Source: Methanocellales archaeon (GTDB lineage: Archaea > Halobacteriota > UBA148). From it: a stretch of DNA of 33,152 bases. Under the pieces are notes generated by a model. The model saw nothing but the letters and a program-made list of their open reading frames with translations. It had not been told where the DNA came from and did not search any database. Made by a program: the position numbers and the translations under genes. How positions within the stretch are numbered: position 1 is the stretch's first letter; each line of letters opens with the position of its first letter. The stretch is from positions 1-33,152 of the forward strand of contig JASEEV010000019.1 of the NCBI GenBank assembly GCA_030019435.1, given 5' to 3'. Below, one piece after another: positions 9,901 through 18,169 of this stretch.

Positions 9901-11798
9901 TCACCGCAATCACACCGATTTTTGAAGGTGGTGGTGTCGCAACTGGGACATCTTCTGATCCCTAATTCGATCTCGATTTCGCCCATTTTATCGTTTAATG
10001 AACGCCTTCTATCTTTGGCACCCGTTGGGAACAAGACATGGACTGGCGGATGCATTTCCCTTTTTTTGGATTTCTCTGGTCTCCCCATTCGACTGCCAAT
10101 TCGGATCGGAGCACGCTCCCTGATTCGTACGCCGCTTAGTGCTGAGACTGCATCCATTGTTCTTGCATACGATAGAGATGTCCACGTCTTATGCAGATCT
10201 TGATCCAGCCCAAGACATCGAATAAGTGGAAGCGCATGCTCGATGATGATGTTGTCCTCATGAACCTTGTGTTGAACCAGCAACGTTTCCAGGATCCCTT
10301 TCACTTTTGGATCGCTCGGAATGGTGAGCGTTTCATCATATTCCCCTTTTTCAGAAATGTGATTTGCCAACAGCTCTAGCTCTGGGACGGTAATATCATG
10401 CCATAGATATGTGTATTTGGGATGCAGGGGTACATCAAATTTCTCTGATAGCTCGAACGCTCTCTCAGGTGTTATATCTTTGAGATCCTCCTGGATGGAA
10501 GTTTTCTCTCCCAGTTCTTGGACCCACCACTCATAACAATATGAGGCTGGAACGAGAGGATGGGCATTCTCCAGAAAGTCGCCATAGTTGATCAGAATTT
10601 CGCCGACATCGATTATCTCGGCAACGCTTGGACGTAATTCATATGCTTGCTCTACTGATTCTATGCGCAAAACGTCTCCGTTGACCAAGCGAACGGTCGG
10701 TCCCTCTATTGAGTCCACAGGTATTGTCCCAGCAGCCTTTCCCGGCCGCTCGACCTTCATTTGCGTGCCGGTGGCAATAAAATCATCGAGAAGTATCATC
10801 GTTGCAGGGTGAATCCCAGCAGTGGCATAGCCCGAATTGCGCGAGCGTCCATATCGCAATCGAAATCCCCCTTTGGCGGAGGGATGTGAGAAGACCGGTC
10901 GCCCTGCTATGAGATCCTCTAGGAACTGTTCCCTTGGTCCTAATATTTTCTCATCCCTATGTTTCTTAACGATCAGGGCATCCAACCATTCCCAGCCATC
11001 TAAACCCAATTGTGCTACGTATGTCTTGACCTTCGGTGCCTTCAACGCAAGACCTTCCGCCAGCACAAGCGCCATTCCGCCCCTGACCCTATTGGTCTCT
11101 ATGCGACCTAGGTTCCTGTACGCAGAGACCTCTTCCTCCTCCGTAGGTTCGCCATCTATGCAAATTGGGCAATTGTCGACGATCAGGCGAATTTCCTCGT
11201 TTGAGGGCGTGTATTGAAGACTGGCTATTCTTTTGTAAAGAAGGACTTCCTCAGCATAGCGCTCGACTTCCTCTTTTCGTGGTTTGTATCTGGATATGCC
11301 GATGTTTCTGCGCACATAATCAGCCACTAAGATGGACAATGCTTGTGCAGTTCCTCCTGCACTCCTGATGGGTCCGGAGTAATAGATTTTTAGATAATCG
11401 GTACCATCATCGTTTTTCCCCAGTCCTACGCGGGCGATACCTTCAATTGGGGCGGCTACGATTCCTTCGGTCAGCATTGCCACTGCAGTCCTGATCGCAC
11501 CCTCTACTGAATCGAGCTTGGATTTCTTCCCTATTCGGCCTTCAGCAAAGTCCAAGCCTATGTGTAATGCGGCTTCCTCTCTGGGCATCTGAGACTCCAA
11601 CTCGCGAATTCTTTGCGCGACCCCTTCGATGCCCACCAAGCTTTCTACCCGCTCAGCCAGATCCTTGGCCAGCAGAATCTCTGGATGCGGGGTTGGATCT
11701 GCACCGCGCATCTTAGCTTCTCTCGCTATTTTGATGCAGTGCTCTAGTTCGGCTTCCAGCGAATTAAAATAGGATTTGATTTGCTCAGAGCTCATCAT
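6972..11798 (-). CDS. polC: DNA polymerase D large subunit DP2, with an intein
   Basis: A 1608-residue precursor. Removing the 500-residue intein leaves about 1108 residues, usual for DP2, the catalytic subunit of the replicative family D polymerase. Recognisable DP2 segments include [17 protein letters not shown] near 160-180, [17 protein letters not shown] just before the intein, and [20 protein letters not shown] just after it, which carries the catalytic acidic cluster. Zinc-binding cysteine sets occur in the middle (CPSCDTTTF...CASCG...CSRCG) and near the C-terminus (CVRCNAKF...CPKCGG). The protein ends QAELADFM, which resembles a PIP box for sliding-clamp contact. The gene for the small subunit DP1 lies nearby on the same strand, separated by a small plus-strand HTH gene. 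The MM start has no clear Shine-Dalgarno. Confidence 0.96.
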   Translation of the reverse strand: MMSSEQIKSYFNSLEAELEHCIKIAREAKMRGADPTPHPEILLAKDLAERVESLVGIEGVAQRIRELESQMPREEAALHIGLDFAEGRIGKKSKLDSVEGAIRTAVAMLTEGIVAAPIEGIARVGLGKNDDGTDYLKIYYSGPIRSAGGTAQALSILVADYVRRNIGISRYKPRKEEVERYAEEVLLYKRIASLQYTPSNEEIRLIVDNCPICIDGEPTEEEEVSAYRNLGRIETNRVRGGMALVLAEGLALKAPKVKTYVAQLGLDGWEWLDALIVKKHRDEKILGPREQFLEDLIAGRPVFSHPSAKGGFRLRYGRSRNSGYATAGIHPATMILLDDFIATGTQMKVERPGKAAGTIPVDSIEGPTVRLVNGDVLRIESVEQAYELRPSVAEIIDVGEILINYGDFLENAHPLVPASYCYEWWVQELGEKTSIQEDLKDITPERAFELSEKFDVPLHPKYTYLWHDITVPELELLANHISEKGEYDETLTIPSDPKVKGILETLLVQHKVHEDNIIIEHALPLIRCLGLDQDLHKTWTSLSYARTMDAVSALSGVRIRERAPIRIGSRMGRPEKSKKREMHPPVHVLFPTGAKDRRRSLNDKMGEIEIELGIRRCPSCDTTTFKNRCDCGERTFPTKFCASCGISSGEKERCSRCGRTTTSVRKQIIDFSPLYAQSLERLDERAPEKFKGVLGLTSKDKTPEPLEKGILRAKHEIYVFKDGTIRYDLTDLPLTHFRPREIGTSLEKLRELGYRLDKDGRPLTDENQVIELRPQDVILSKGAGDYLLRAANFVDDLLIKYYGMEAYHKVQSVGDLIGKLVIGLAPHTSAGVLGRILGFTNASVGYAHPFFHAAKRRNCFHPDTKIWIRGGNQWSYRSIGAFVEEKLAANEVRSDDFGTRIADVCDENIYTPSLNCDTNQIEYRRVTEVSSHEAPSHLLIFKTRSGRKIKVTPEHAMLVSRNGVIKKVQASELEVGDAIPTPKSLDLGGQAQSVDLLRELTNSSFVKKEEVMIRGLGSGRIRELLRNFAGDRKAYLKKAADKLRINKKTLYNYVDRDSIPLDILLDVIGNEDDVLTFVPKNACLGIKRDLVVKRKFDVDRELAKVLGYYTAEGFARKQESSKSFYQVTICTPDEKPRTHIKRIIRDKFGVTSFEENKWKITISSKLIHTIFTNILDCGSSAHEKKIPTIIQNSSNDVLASFLSAYFSGDGSIASNRNDVRACTVSDQLTEDLVASLKRFGIATKTYETTRTPSGAIFEFYRKRKETPEFRSNIIKITSDNIRTFAEQIGFDLDRKQQVLEDNLVNIPVRKQRSLVDGGEIWLDEVVDKRFMEFEGEKVHCLTVEKNHTLVASDLFTAQCDGDEDCIMLLMDGLLNFSRSYLPDKRGGKMDAPLVLTTRIDPNEIDSEVHNIDLMRRYPLEFYEASLRYADPKDLEAKMDLVGARLSSPAQYEGFCFTHDTSDIAAGPTNSAYKTLGSMIDKMEAQLKLARKVRAVNARDVAERIIVSHFLPDLVGNLRAFSKQKMRCVRCNAKFRRAPLRGTCPKCGGRVILTVHEGTVKKYLDISLKTAEEYDISNYTKQRLRLLELEVRSLFTSDKVKQAELADFM
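7725..9224 (-). mobile_element. PolC intein with LAGLIDADG homing endonuclease and an atypical C-terminus
   Basis: The intein spans residues 859-1358 of the precursor (500 residues), inserted between AKRRN and CDGDEDC, the known archaeal PolII intein site in the catalytic motif. Splicing blocks seen: Cys1 in CFHPDTKIW (block A), VTPEHAML (block B, TxxH), [18 protein letters not shown] (block F). Two LAGLIDADG-type motifs are present, [10 protein letters not shown] and [11 protein letters not shown], keeping acidic residues (E and D), so homing activity is plausible. A helix-turn-helix-like insert ([16 protein letters not shown]) lies before the first of them. The C-terminus is ...FTAQ followed by extein Cys: the usual terminal Asn is Gln and the usual penultimate His is Ala. 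A Gln-ending PolII intein from Pyrococcus abyssi is known to splice. Confidence 0.93.
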
Positions 11799-11838
11799 AT
11801 AATGTAAGGAGTGCTAATATATTATGTGGTCTTATGAT

Positions 11839-11862
11839 GGAGCGGCGCAAGAACGCCGCTCC
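11839..11862 (-). other. Strong hairpin in the polC leader
   Basis: GGAGCGGCG and CGCCGCTCC form a perfect 9-bp GC-rich stem with a 6-nt loop (11839-11847 and 11854-11862). It lies about 40 nt before the polC start, so it would be in the mRNA leader if transcription starts near 11884. It has no T-run on either side strong enough to call a terminator. A regulatory leader hairpin or a small RNA are both possible. Confidence 0.5.
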
Positions 11863-11871
11863 GTTGGTTTA

Positions 11872-11912
11872 GGTGTCCCATCCCTTCTTTTTTGCTTACA
11901 TAATCTTAAATA
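11872..11912 (-). promoter_or_regulatory. Probable polC promoter with a shared GGGATGGGACACC start-site motif
   Basis: On the minus strand a TATA-like TATTTAAG (11905-11912) lies about 24 nt before GGGATGGGACACC (11872-11884). The spacing fits a transcription start at the G-run, giving a leader of roughly 85 nt. Very similar motifs occur at 15671-15683 and 28458-28470 with similar TATA spacing. Confidence 0.45.
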
Positions 11913-11952
11913 CAATTATGTATGTATTCGTGTTCACGATTACATTTATAGT

Positions 11953-11975
11953 TATGTTCAAAAACATATATATAG
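11953..11975 (+). promoter_or_regulatory. TATA box overlapped by an inverted repeat, before a small HTH gene
   Basis: TATATATAG (11967-11975) is the TATA box; the ATG at 12000 is about 28 nt downstream, so the mRNA is probably leaderless. TATGTT-caaa-AACATA (11953-11968) is a perfect 6-bp dyad covering the edge of the TATA box. It is a plausible operator for the HTH protein encoded immediately downstream. Confidence 0.5.
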
Positions 11976-11999
11976 TTGTCGGACATAACTAAATGTGTT

Positions 12000-12227
12000 A
12001 TGAAAGAAGGCGTACTAAGACGAAACAAAGGGGATCGCATACCACGGGAGGATGTCAAAGAGCTTATGGTTCAAATATTGCGTGAAGGAACTAAGCACCA
12101 AAATGCCCTTGCACGAGAACTGGGGATCTCTCCCAATTCATTAAGGGAGATCGCAAGTGAATTGGTGGGCGCCAATAAAATAAAGAGAGAGAAGATCGGG
12201 GGGATAGTGTTATATTCTCTAAGGTGA
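12000..12227 (+). CDS. Small winged-helix DNA-binding protein
   Basis: A 75-residue protein with a clear helix-turn-helix (QNALARELGISPNSLREIASELV) followed by a basic hairpin (KIKREKIGGIVLYSLR), the usual wing. The ORF track begins at a TTG at 11976, but that codon lies beside the TATA box, so I use the ATG at 12000, which suits a leaderless transcript. It sits between the two PolD subunit genes on the opposite strand and ends two bases before the end of polB. It is probably a transcriptional regulator; its target is unknown, and the dyad over its own TATA box suggests autoregulation. Confidence 0.7.
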   Translation: MKEGVLRRNKGDRIPREDVKELMVQILREGTKHQNALARELGISPNSLREIASELVGANKIKREKIGGIVLYSLR

Positions 12228-12229
12228 TA

Positions 12230-13627
12230 TCACGCAAATTTCAAGATCGAAGATTCCATCGTGCTTAGGTCGATGACCGGAACATGGGCAGGAACTGGCT
12301 CCAAGTTTATCCTTTTCTGGAACTCCGTCTGTGCTTGCCATGTGCTAGAATTTACCAACGTGACGCCCCGATATTTTGATAGCCCCATGGTGTGCACATG
12401 ACCGCAATGGAGCACGTCTGGTACACTGTCGATCACAAAATGGTCTCTCTTCTCAGGGGCTATGGAGACGCGTTCACCATATATCGGAGATAGATGTCTC
12501 CTTCTGAGCATTTCAACCATGGCCCTCTCTGGCTCCTTGTACGATAGTCCTGGCAGCGTTGCAACAAAATCATCCAGGGAGCGTCCATGATAGATGAGGG
12601 CTCTAATGCCACTCAACTCTATCAGCGATGGATTGCCCACGAACGTTACGTTTAGGCGTTCAAACATAGCAGTTATTTTCTTTGGCAAAGCAGGTTGGGG
12701 TTCCGCCTGTCGAACGGCATCATGGTTTCCCGGTGCGATGATGATCTTGATGCGAGGTGGCACTTCTTCCAGATACTCTGCCGCCCTTTGATATTGCTCG
12801 TAAATGTCTGAGATGAGGAGTTCTTTTTCTTGGTCTGGATAGACGCCTATGCCGTCCACCAAGTCGCCTGCAATCACCATGTATTTGACCTTCTCCGCTA
12901 GCAACCTTTGATCGTCATCGCCAAGATCCCCATTTAGCCATTTGGTGAACCTAGACCATGCATCCTCTAAGAACGTCTTGCTTCCAACGTGTAGGTCGGA
13001 TGTCAGCACTGCGCAAACTTGCTCAGATGCTCTTCTGGGCTCATTTCTGACCGGTATGTCAGGCCACATGACATTGCTTGCTATCAAAAGCCTACCATCA
13101 TTTGTTAAATTGCCAGTAACGCCAATTACCTCATCCAAGATGATGCGATTGGATACCCCAAGTAAGCCCTTATCCTTTGGGAGAAGGGCTGGAAACATCC
13201 CAGTCGGATCCTCCAATTCTATCAATTTATGTCCGTTTGAGGTGTTTCTAATATCAGATACCATTCCAATGATGGTGATCTCTCCTTGGACTTTGTTGAG
13301 GCTTTCGATGGGCCTTGCGCTTACCCTTCCCCTGATCATCTCGCTTAGTTTGGCATATCGGTCGCGAAAATACAAAACGAACTCGTCATAATCGCCAACA
13401 CATGTCGATTCGTCGGTGATATCGCTTAAAACGCGAACCCCTGTTGTTTGTCTTAGGACATTTCTAACGTGCTCTTGAGTGATCACCAACACGGAGTCAT
13501 CCAACGACGTCAGTATGTCTTGCACCAGCGCTTCTACAGATCCCTCATGCTTTTGTATCATTGCAACCGCATCTGGATGTATTTGATGCCCTGCCTCTGC
13601 AAACCGTTGGATGATGTTCTCGCCCAT
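12230..13627 (-). CDS. polB: DNA polymerase D small subunit DP1 (3'-5' exonuclease)
   Basis: This is a 465-residue protein from the ATG at 13627 (MGENIIQRFAEAG). The track ORF extends 90 codons upstream into the signal-peptidase promoter and reads nothing recognisable there. After an N-terminal helical domain and an OB fold (GEITIIGMVSDIR near 125-140), the calcineurin-like phosphoesterase domain is complete: LTSDLHVGS, VIAGDLVDG, APGNHD, IYHGRS and HCGHVHTMG. All metal ligands are present, so the proofreading exonuclease should be active. DP1 pairs with the DP2 subunit encoded nearby. It is transcribed divergently from the signal peptidase gene, with 61 nt between the two starts. Confidence 0.93.
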   Translation of the reverse strand: MGENIIQRFAEAGHQIHPDAVAMIQKHEGSVEALVQDILTSLDDSVLVITQEHVRNVLRQTTGVRVLSDITDESTCVGDYDEFVLYFRDRYAKLSEMIRGRVSARPIESLNKVQGEITIIGMVSDIRNTSNGHKLIELEDPTGMFPALLPKDKGLLGVSNRIILDEVIGVTGNLTNDGRLLIASNVMWPDIPVRNEPRRASEQVCAVLTSDLHVGSKTFLEDAWSRFTKWLNGDLGDDDQRLLAEKVKYMVIAGDLVDGIGVYPDQEKELLISDIYEQYQRAAEYLEEVPPRIKIIIAPGNHDAVRQAEPQPALPKKITAMFERLNVTFVGNPSLIELSGIRALIYHGRSLDDFVATLPGLSYKEPERAMVEMLRRRHLSPIYGERVSIAPEKRDHFVIDSVPDVLHCGHVHTMGLSKYRGVTLVNSSTWQAQTEFQKRINLEPVPAHVPVIDLSTMESSILKFA

Positions 13628-13688
13628 AAAATCAACATGGATATTTAATAGTGCAAGAGGGCATAAATTATACGTTAGCGAGGACATA
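13628..13688. promoter_or_regulatory. Compact divergent promoter of polB and the signal peptidase gene
   Basis: Only 61 nt separate the two start codons. On the minus strand TATTAAATATCC lies about 20-25 nt before the polB ATG; on the plus strand AAATTATACG lies about 20-25 nt before the signal-peptidase ATG. Both transcripts would be leaderless or nearly so, and the two preinitiation complexes would compete for the same DNA. Confidence 0.45.
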
Positions 13689-14285
13689 ATGGGTTTACAA
13701 ATGAGTGATAATTTTTGGGTCGGATTGGCAAGGGATTTGGTCTTTGCAGCAGTAGTGGTAGCCTTGGTCACATCGATGGCGTACTTCCTAGCTGGAACCT
13801 GGCCGGTAATGGTGGCAGTCGAGAGCGGTAGCATGATGCCAAACATGTATAGGGGGGATGTCGTATTCATACAAGGTCTAAGCCGCACCGAAGTCATAAC
13901 ATATCAAGTTGGCAGAGAGACGGGCTATACAGCATTTGAGTACTATGGTGATGTAATCGTGTACAGACCAAATGGAGACCCGGATGTGATGCCGGTCATT
14001 CATAGGGCCATGTATTGGATCGAAGTTGGGGAATCAATGCCTGGCGGCAGACCTGCACCCCATGCAGGATTTATCACGAAGGGGGATCATAATAGTGGCT
14101 ATGATCAGCCTAGCTTGAGTGATCCGGTAAAACCTGAGTGGATCATAGGTGTCGCTAGAGCAAGGGTGCCGTACTTAGGATATGTCAGGTTGATGTTTAG
14201 CATGACTTACTCATACAATCGAGTTTGGGTAACGGGTATGCTAACCGATTTTAGCCGAATGCCACCGAGTGATTTCAGCCGGTAA
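13689..14285 (+). CDS. Type I signal peptidase, archaeal/ER type
   Basis: A 198-residue membrane peptidase that removes signal peptides from exported proteins. Residues 12-40 form an N-terminal membrane anchor. The catalytic Ser is in VESGSMMPNMYRGD (SxSMxP box); the general base is the His in VIHRAMYWIEVG, the Ser-His arrangement of archaeal and ER SPases rather than the bacterial Ser-Lys dyad; ITKGDHNSGYDQ is the conserved box near the end. The track starts at 13611, inside polB sequence; I use the ATG at 13689, preceded by GCGAGGA. The last 79 nt overlap the 3' end of the converging orc1 gene. Confidence 0.9.
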   Translation: MGLQMSDNFWVGLARDLVFAAVVVALVTSMAYFLAGTWPVMVAVESGSMMPNMYRGDVVFIQGLSRTEVITYQVGRETGYTAFEYYGDVIVYRPNGDPDVMPVIHRAMYWIEVGESMPGGRPAPHAGFITKGDHNSGYDQPSLSDPVKPEWIIGVARARVPYLGYVRLMFSMTYSYNRVWVTGMLTDFSRMPPSDFSR

Positions 14286-15469
14286 TCCTCAAGGAGCACG
14301 GATTTTGTCTGCTCTGTTGGAGTACTAACTGATATTTCCTTTGTCCGCCCATATCGACCTTTGCTGACCACGATGGCGTTGACGATCCCCAACATGTCGA
14401 GTTCTGATATCAAGTCCGTCACGCGACGTTGTGTTAGAACGGCCATATCAGTCTTGTGGCAAAGGTCTTTGTATACCTTATAGACCTCGCCCGTGGTCAA
14501 GCCCTTTCTGTTAAGTAAGACCATACTGTACAAGACCAGCTTGGATTGCGTCGGCAGGGTGCGCACAACTTCAACGATCCTGTCCAGCTCAATTTTGTCC
14601 TGCGCCCACCTAACATGCTCCTCCTTGACGATATCGCTTTGGGAGCGCTCCGCCAACTCAGCAGAGACACGTAGGAGATCCAGTGCACGCCTCGCATCAC
14701 CATGTTCTTGGGCGGCAAAAGCCGCACAGAGAGGGATTACCTCTGGATCGAGCGTGCCTTGTCGAAATGCCATATTTGCCCTTTGCTCCAGAATGTCCCT
14801 TAGCTGGTTTGCATCATACGGTGGAAATATGATTTCCTCCTCTCCCAGGGAGGAGCGGACCCTTGGATCCAAGAACTCTATGAACTTTAGATCGTTTGAT
14901 ATCCCAATTATGCTGACTTTGGCATTATCCAATTCAGAGTTAATTCTTGACAAATTATACAATATTTCATCGCCCTTTTTGACCAATTTGTCAACTTCAT
15001 CCAGTATGATGATGACCGTTCGGCTCTCGGTGTCGATGCCGTTTTTAAATTCGGCATAAACTTGGTCAGTTGGCCAACCAGTCGACGGGATTTCCCTATC
15101 AAAGTGCCCTGCCAGATGATAAAGTACCCGATATTGGGTATCTACAACCTCACAATTGATGTACAAAACAGTGCATGGGTTTCTTCTGACTTCGCATGTT
15201 CTCTCGAGTTCTCTTCCAACATATTTTGCCACGGCGGTCTTACCCGTGCCACTCTTCCCATAGATCAAGATGTTTGAGGGGGTTTCCCCTCTGATGGCAG
15301 CCACAAGTATGGTAGCCATTCGATTTATCTGTTCTTTTCGATGGGGCAGGTAATCAGGTGTATACGAGGGGCGTAGAACTTCCCTATTCACAAAGATGGG
15401 TTTGATGCTTAGTAAGTCCTCGAAGAGTTGACTGAGTTCCAAATATGTTCCCTCACACAAATGTTCCAA
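14207..15469 (-). CDS. Orc1/Cdc6 replication initiator
   Basis: A 420-residue AAA+ ATPase with a winged-helix C-terminus. Walker A is GKSGTGKT (about residues 70-77), Walker B IIILDEVDKL, sensor 1 SIIGISNDL, and sensor 2 lies in HGDARRALDLL. The C-terminal winged helix covers about 310-390 (RRVTDLISELDMLGIV). It recognises origin recognition boxes and recruits the MCM helicase. The track start is a TTG at 15469 with no Shine-Dalgarno; the family segment IFVNREVLRPSYTPDYLPHR begins near residue 25, so a start this far upstream is reasonable, with GTG at Val27 as the alternative. The upstream intergenic region holds ORB-like boxes, the classic arrangement of an archaeal origin next to its initiator gene. 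Confidence 0.94.
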   Translation of the reverse strand: MEHLCEGTYLELSQLFEDLLSIKPIFVNREVLRPSYTPDYLPHRKEQINRMATILVAAIRGETPSNILIYGKSGTGKTAVAKYVGRELERTCEVRRNPCTVLYINCEVVDTQYRVLYHLAGHFDREIPSTGWPTDQVYAEFKNGIDTESRTVIIILDEVDKLVKKGDEILYNLSRINSELDNAKVSIIGISNDLKFIEFLDPRVRSSLGEEEIIFPPYDANQLRDILEQRANMAFRQGTLDPEVIPLCAAFAAQEHGDARRALDLLRVSAELAERSQSDIVKEEHVRWAQDKIELDRIVEVVRTLPTQSKLVLYSMVLLNRKGLTTGEVYKVYKDLCHKTDMAVLTQRRVTDLISELDMLGIVNAIVVSKGRYGRTKEISVSTPTEQTKSVLLEDYRLKSLGGIRLKSVSIPVTQTRLYE

Positions 15470-15500
15470 TGGAAGGATACCTAATAATGATTTTGGTAAA

Positions 15501-15524
15501 CACCCCTTTATTTCAACTGGAATT
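15501..15524 (-). promoter_or_regulatory. ORB-like box A
   Basis: On the minus strand TTCCAGTTGAAATAAAGGGGTG: a dyad-like TTCCAGTTGAA followed by a spacer and a G-run, as in archaeal origin recognition boxes. It differs from box B at one position of the shared core. It lies about 30-55 nt upstream of the orc1 start, so initiator binding there could also repress its own gene. Confidence 0.7.
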
Positions 15525-15677
15525 TACTATCCTTTATGTGCTCATTCGCCTTTTGGTAAAAAGGATTGTGGGGGTTTTGTTTGCCTAAATCTCCTTTTTC
15601 AGCGCTTTTTACTGTTTTGACTTTTTCTGTATTTTTCCCCTAAAAAATGGATAGGTGAGGTGAATTTCTGGGTGTCC

Positions 15678-15700
15678 CACCCCTTTATTTCCACTGGAAC
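15678..15700 (-). promoter_or_regulatory. ORB-like box B, continuing into GGTGGGACACC
   Basis: On the minus strand GTTCCAGTGGAAATAAAGGGG, with a perfect TTCCAGTGGAA dyad and a G-run, is the best match in the window to the archaeal ORB. The G-run continues into GGTGGGACACC, a small palindrome also found at 11872 and 28458. A TATA-like TATTATAA is directly adjacent at 15701-15708. Confidence 0.78.
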
Positions 15701-15810
15701 TATTATAACAGATTTAATGATTATTGATTATATCAACACATCGTTGTTAAGTTATAACACTTTTACTATATAAATCTTGTTATTCAGAAAACTGGATAAA
15801 GGAAACAACA

Positions 15811-15834
15811 CATCCAATCGAAACAATGGGGTAG
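15811..15834 (+). promoter_or_regulatory. ORB-like box C, opposite orientation
   Basis: ATCCAATCGAAACAATGGGGTAG on the plus strand is a weaker match to the ORB (TCCA, then GAAAC, then a GGGG run). It faces box B across the AT-rich stretch, which is the reason for calling it. Confidence 0.5.
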
Positions 15835-15837
15835 GTG

Positions 15838-16104
15838 CTAAACATCAACAGAGACCCTCTCTAACTGGCTAGCGATGCCCCAAATCAAAGTTCGCGTATG
15901 TAACGGAAGATTGGGATCATTGCTCACCTCATCCAGCATCGACATTGCGGAAGCAGCCCTGACAACAGGAGATGTGTGCGTATCAACCAAGACCGCCCGG
16001 GCCCTATCTGCAGCGCGCCGTATGTTCCTTGGAACGGAACCATCATCTATGATCTGTCCCAAGACTGCAACACATTGCTTGATTATATCCTCTCTGGCCA
16101 TCAT
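15838..16104 (-). CDS. UPF0147 family protein
   Basis: An 88-residue helical protein with the pattern of the archaeal UPF0147 family: QIIDDGSVPRNIRRAADRA in the first half and SMLDEVSNDPNLPLHTRTLIW in the second. Its function is unknown. The family is nearly universal in Euryarchaeota, which helps to identify the host. The gene starts with two Met codons (16104 or 16101) and ends at the edge of the predicted origin. Confidence 0.85.
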   Translation of the reverse strand: MMAREDIIKQCVAVLGQIIDDGSVPRNIRRAADRARAVLVDTHTSPVVRAASAMSMLDEVSNDPNLPLHTRTLIWGIASQLERVSVDV

Positions 16105-16190
16105 ACCACACCCAAATTACTAAGACGGGCAACTCATATTAAATCTTATACTTTTCTTGCCTGGAGATACCTCACCGGTAACCATCGAGC

Positions 16191-17765
16191 TTAAAATTCA
16201 CCCAGGGTCTTCTGCTCTTGTGCGATTGGCTCAGTCATCAACTCCTCGTTCAGGCTCGCAACGATCTTTCTCATCCTCTTCTCCCTAGCCATGCTGGCCC
16301 AATAATGAGCCTCATCTGCTGTGCCTTTTGCCATCAGTATCTCAACTCTTCCAAACCCTTTTCGGGCGGTCCTCCCCCTCCTCTGGATAAGTCTGATCTC
16401 ACTGGGGATGGGCTCATAAAAAACGACGAAATCGACCGATGGCATATCAAGTCCCTCCTCTGCAATGCTTGTGGCCACCAATACGTTGTATGTGCCATCC
16501 TGAAAGTCTCGCAATATGGAGGACTGCTCATCCTGCGTAAGCCCGGGATCGTGTTGCTTGGAGGCTTGACCCACGAATCTTATGGGTCTTATCGTCTCCG
16601 TCTCTCTCAAGCTGTGAAGTATCTTCGTCGCAGTATCTCTGAACTGAGTAAAAACGATGATCCTTGATTGAGGATTTCGTGAGAACTCGCTTACTATCGT
16701 TTGTCTAAGCTTCCCAAGTTTAGGATGATCTATGTTCAAGCACTTTTCCACCCGCTCCATCAACATCGAAAAATCCGGAAGCCTCGTGATCCTTCTTGCA
16801 AACTTGACATTTCTCTCCGCCTTATCCTGTACGCTCTTTAGGAATTTGTGCAGGACTTCTATGTCCTGTGTGGTCAGAACTTCGATGGCATGCGAGAGCG
16901 AGACCGATGCCGCTTGAAGTACGATGGCGGTATAGATGCTCCTTTGCCTTTTGTCTCGGTCCAGCTTCGCCCTCAGCTTTTGACCCAATAGCAGCAGATC
17001 CTTCTTGCTGACGTACTTGGTTTTCTTGTATGTCAGCATTCCCATGGATTGTAGGTTTTTTATCTCGCTATGGAGCATGCCCTCCAAGATGTCTCTGATC
17101 TCCTCATATTCCTTGGGCAACCTCGTCTCCTGCCAACTCATCATCAGAGGGTGGATGTAGGGCTTTACATCTTCATCCTTCTCAGATCTATATTCTACGG
17201 CCTCGATGAACAAGTTCTCACACGTCTTCTTGATCACCCTTCTGTCTTGCCCAGGGGAGGCAGTCAATGCCAAGATGAGGGGATCTGCGCACTGGTCCAC
17301 ATATCTCTCTGCAATTTGGTTGTAGGCATATTTTTTCCTAGCTCTATGGGCTTCATCAAAGACGATGAGGCGGACATCGCCGAGATCATAGCGACCCGCA
17401 ACGACGTCGTTTCGTATTAGTTGCGGTGTTGCAAAGACGATTTGCGCCTTTTTCCATAGATCAGCTCTTTTTTTAGGTCCCACCTTGCCGGTCAGAACTG
17501 CGAGCTCATCGATGACGAGAAATCTTCTGAACGTCTCGTGATGTTGCAAAACCAGTGGTCTTGTGGGTGCGAGAACCAAGATCTTTGCTAGGGGACGTAT
17601 GCTAAGCCTATGGGCTGCGACCAAGAGGGATATGATCGTCTTGCCCAGGGCGGTCGGAAGGATGACCAGGGTATTATGCTCTAAGCATGTATCGAGAATG
17701 TTTTGCTGGTATAATCGCTCCTCCACCGTCCCCGGTTGGATCAGTGGATGAGACACGTATTTCAT
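16191..17765 (-). CDS. Hef-type superfamily 2 helicase without the XPF nuclease domain
   Basis: A 524-residue DEAH helicase related to the helicase half of archaeal Hef and eukaryotic FANCM/MPH1. Motif I is LPTALGKTI (PTGLGKT in most relatives), motif II FDEAHRA, motif III LTASPG, motif VI QRRGRTARKG; a helical insert between the two RecA-like domains (about 205-330) is typical of the Hef family. Full-length Hef has an XPF nuclease and HhH domain of about 220 further residues; here the protein stops after the helicase at an ordinary stop. The last residues, QKTLGEF, resemble a PIP box. Expected role: remodelling of stalled forks. It lies near the replication genes. A separate nuclease gene elsewhere may supply the missing activity. 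Confidence 0.88.
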   Translation of the reverse strand: MKYVSHPLIQPGTVEERLYQQNILDTCLEHNTLVILPTALGKTIISLLVAAHRLSIRPLAKILVLAPTRPLVLQHHETFRRFLVIDELAVLTGKVGPKKRADLWKKAQIVFATPQLIRNDVVAGRYDLGDVRLIVFDEAHRARKKYAYNQIAERYVDQCADPLILALTASPGQDRRVIKKTCENLFIEAVEYRSEKDEDVKPYIHPLMMSWQETRLPKEYEEIRDILEGMLHSEIKNLQSMGMLTYKKTKYVSKKDLLLLGQKLRAKLDRDKRQRSIYTAIVLQAASVSLSHAIEVLTTQDIEVLHKFLKSVQDKAERNVKFARRITRLPDFSMLMERVEKCLNIDHPKLGKLRQTIVSEFSRNPQSRIIVFTQFRDTATKILHSLRETETIRPIRFVGQASKQHDPGLTQDEQSSILRDFQDGTYNVLVATSIAEEGLDMPSVDFVVFYEPIPSEIRLIQRRGRTARKGFGRVEILMAKGTADEAHYWASMAREKRMRKIVASLNEELMTEPIAQEQKTLGEF

Positions 17766-17845
17766 CTATGAAAAATATGGCGCATAAACATAAATAAGTA
17801 CCCAAGTTTTGGCAATGACGACTGGGACGAATGCAAAAGAAAAAG

Positions 17846-17902
17846 TATATACAATATTGGGGATATCTTATTCACAAGGCTGCTAGGAGGATCGGGGGCA
17901 TA
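17846..17902 (+). promoter_or_regulatory. Promoter and Shine-Dalgarno for the small membrane gene pair
   Basis: AAAAGTATATACAAT is a good TATA box about 50 nt before the ATG at 17903, and AGGAGGATCGGGGG lies just before the ATG. The track ORF starts earlier (17831), overlapping the TATA box, so the shorter protein is preferred. Confidence 0.5.
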
Positions 17903-18169
17903 ATGGCATTAATAGAGCCAATAGAGGTTGTTTCGCTTTTAGTTGTGACCATAGCCCTAGTCTACATGCTATCAGCAGCTAGACAAGAGAAAAGATGGTA
18001 TCCATTGACCATTGGTTTCATATTTCTATTCTTAGTAAACGTATTCACGATAGTTGAATGCTTTGCTGCAGAGCAACTATTCAACTTTTTGGAGCATCTT
18101 TCTTCGGCGATCGCAGCACTGATCTTTGCGTTCGCATGTCATAGGTCGTTTAGGAGGCTGAGCTTATGA
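17903..18169 (+). CDS. Small three-helix membrane protein, first of a pair
   Basis: An 88-residue protein with three hydrophobic spans (about 5-24, 33-50 and 58-78 including a long amphipathic segment). I do not recognise the family. It resembles the next gene in length, span number and an acidic-Cys motif in the second half (IVECFAAEQLFNF here, SLMECLEGAFMP there), so the two may be paralogs. They overlap by 4 nt (ATGA) and are surely co-transcribed. The role is unknown; a two-component membrane complex is one possibility. Confidence 0.6.
   Translation: MALIEPIEVVSLLVVTIALVYMLSAARQEKRWYPLTIGFIFLFLVNVFTIVECFAAEQLFNFLEHLSSAIAALIFAFACHRSFRRLSL

Larger units (their letters stand above)
15480..15837. 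other. Predicted replication origin (oriC) beside orc1/cdc6
   Basis: This is about 360 nt without a gene between orc1 and UPF0147. It holds three ORB-like boxes (listed separately): two on the minus strand, one on the plus strand, the inner pair facing each other across a very AT-rich stretch (about 15700-15800, for example TTAATGATTATTGATTATAT). Opposed ORBs around an AT-rich unwinding element are typical of archaeal origins. The segment 15541-15660 between the two minus-strand boxes is rich in T- and G-runs and contains no ORF that I trust. TTTTGGTAAA occurs twice (15491-15500 and near 15550). Confidence 0.8.

Noticed and set aside
13628-13897. Upstream 90 codons of the polB ORF in the track
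   Set aside because: They run through the divergent promoter and the signal-peptidase coding region, and show no DP1 similarity.
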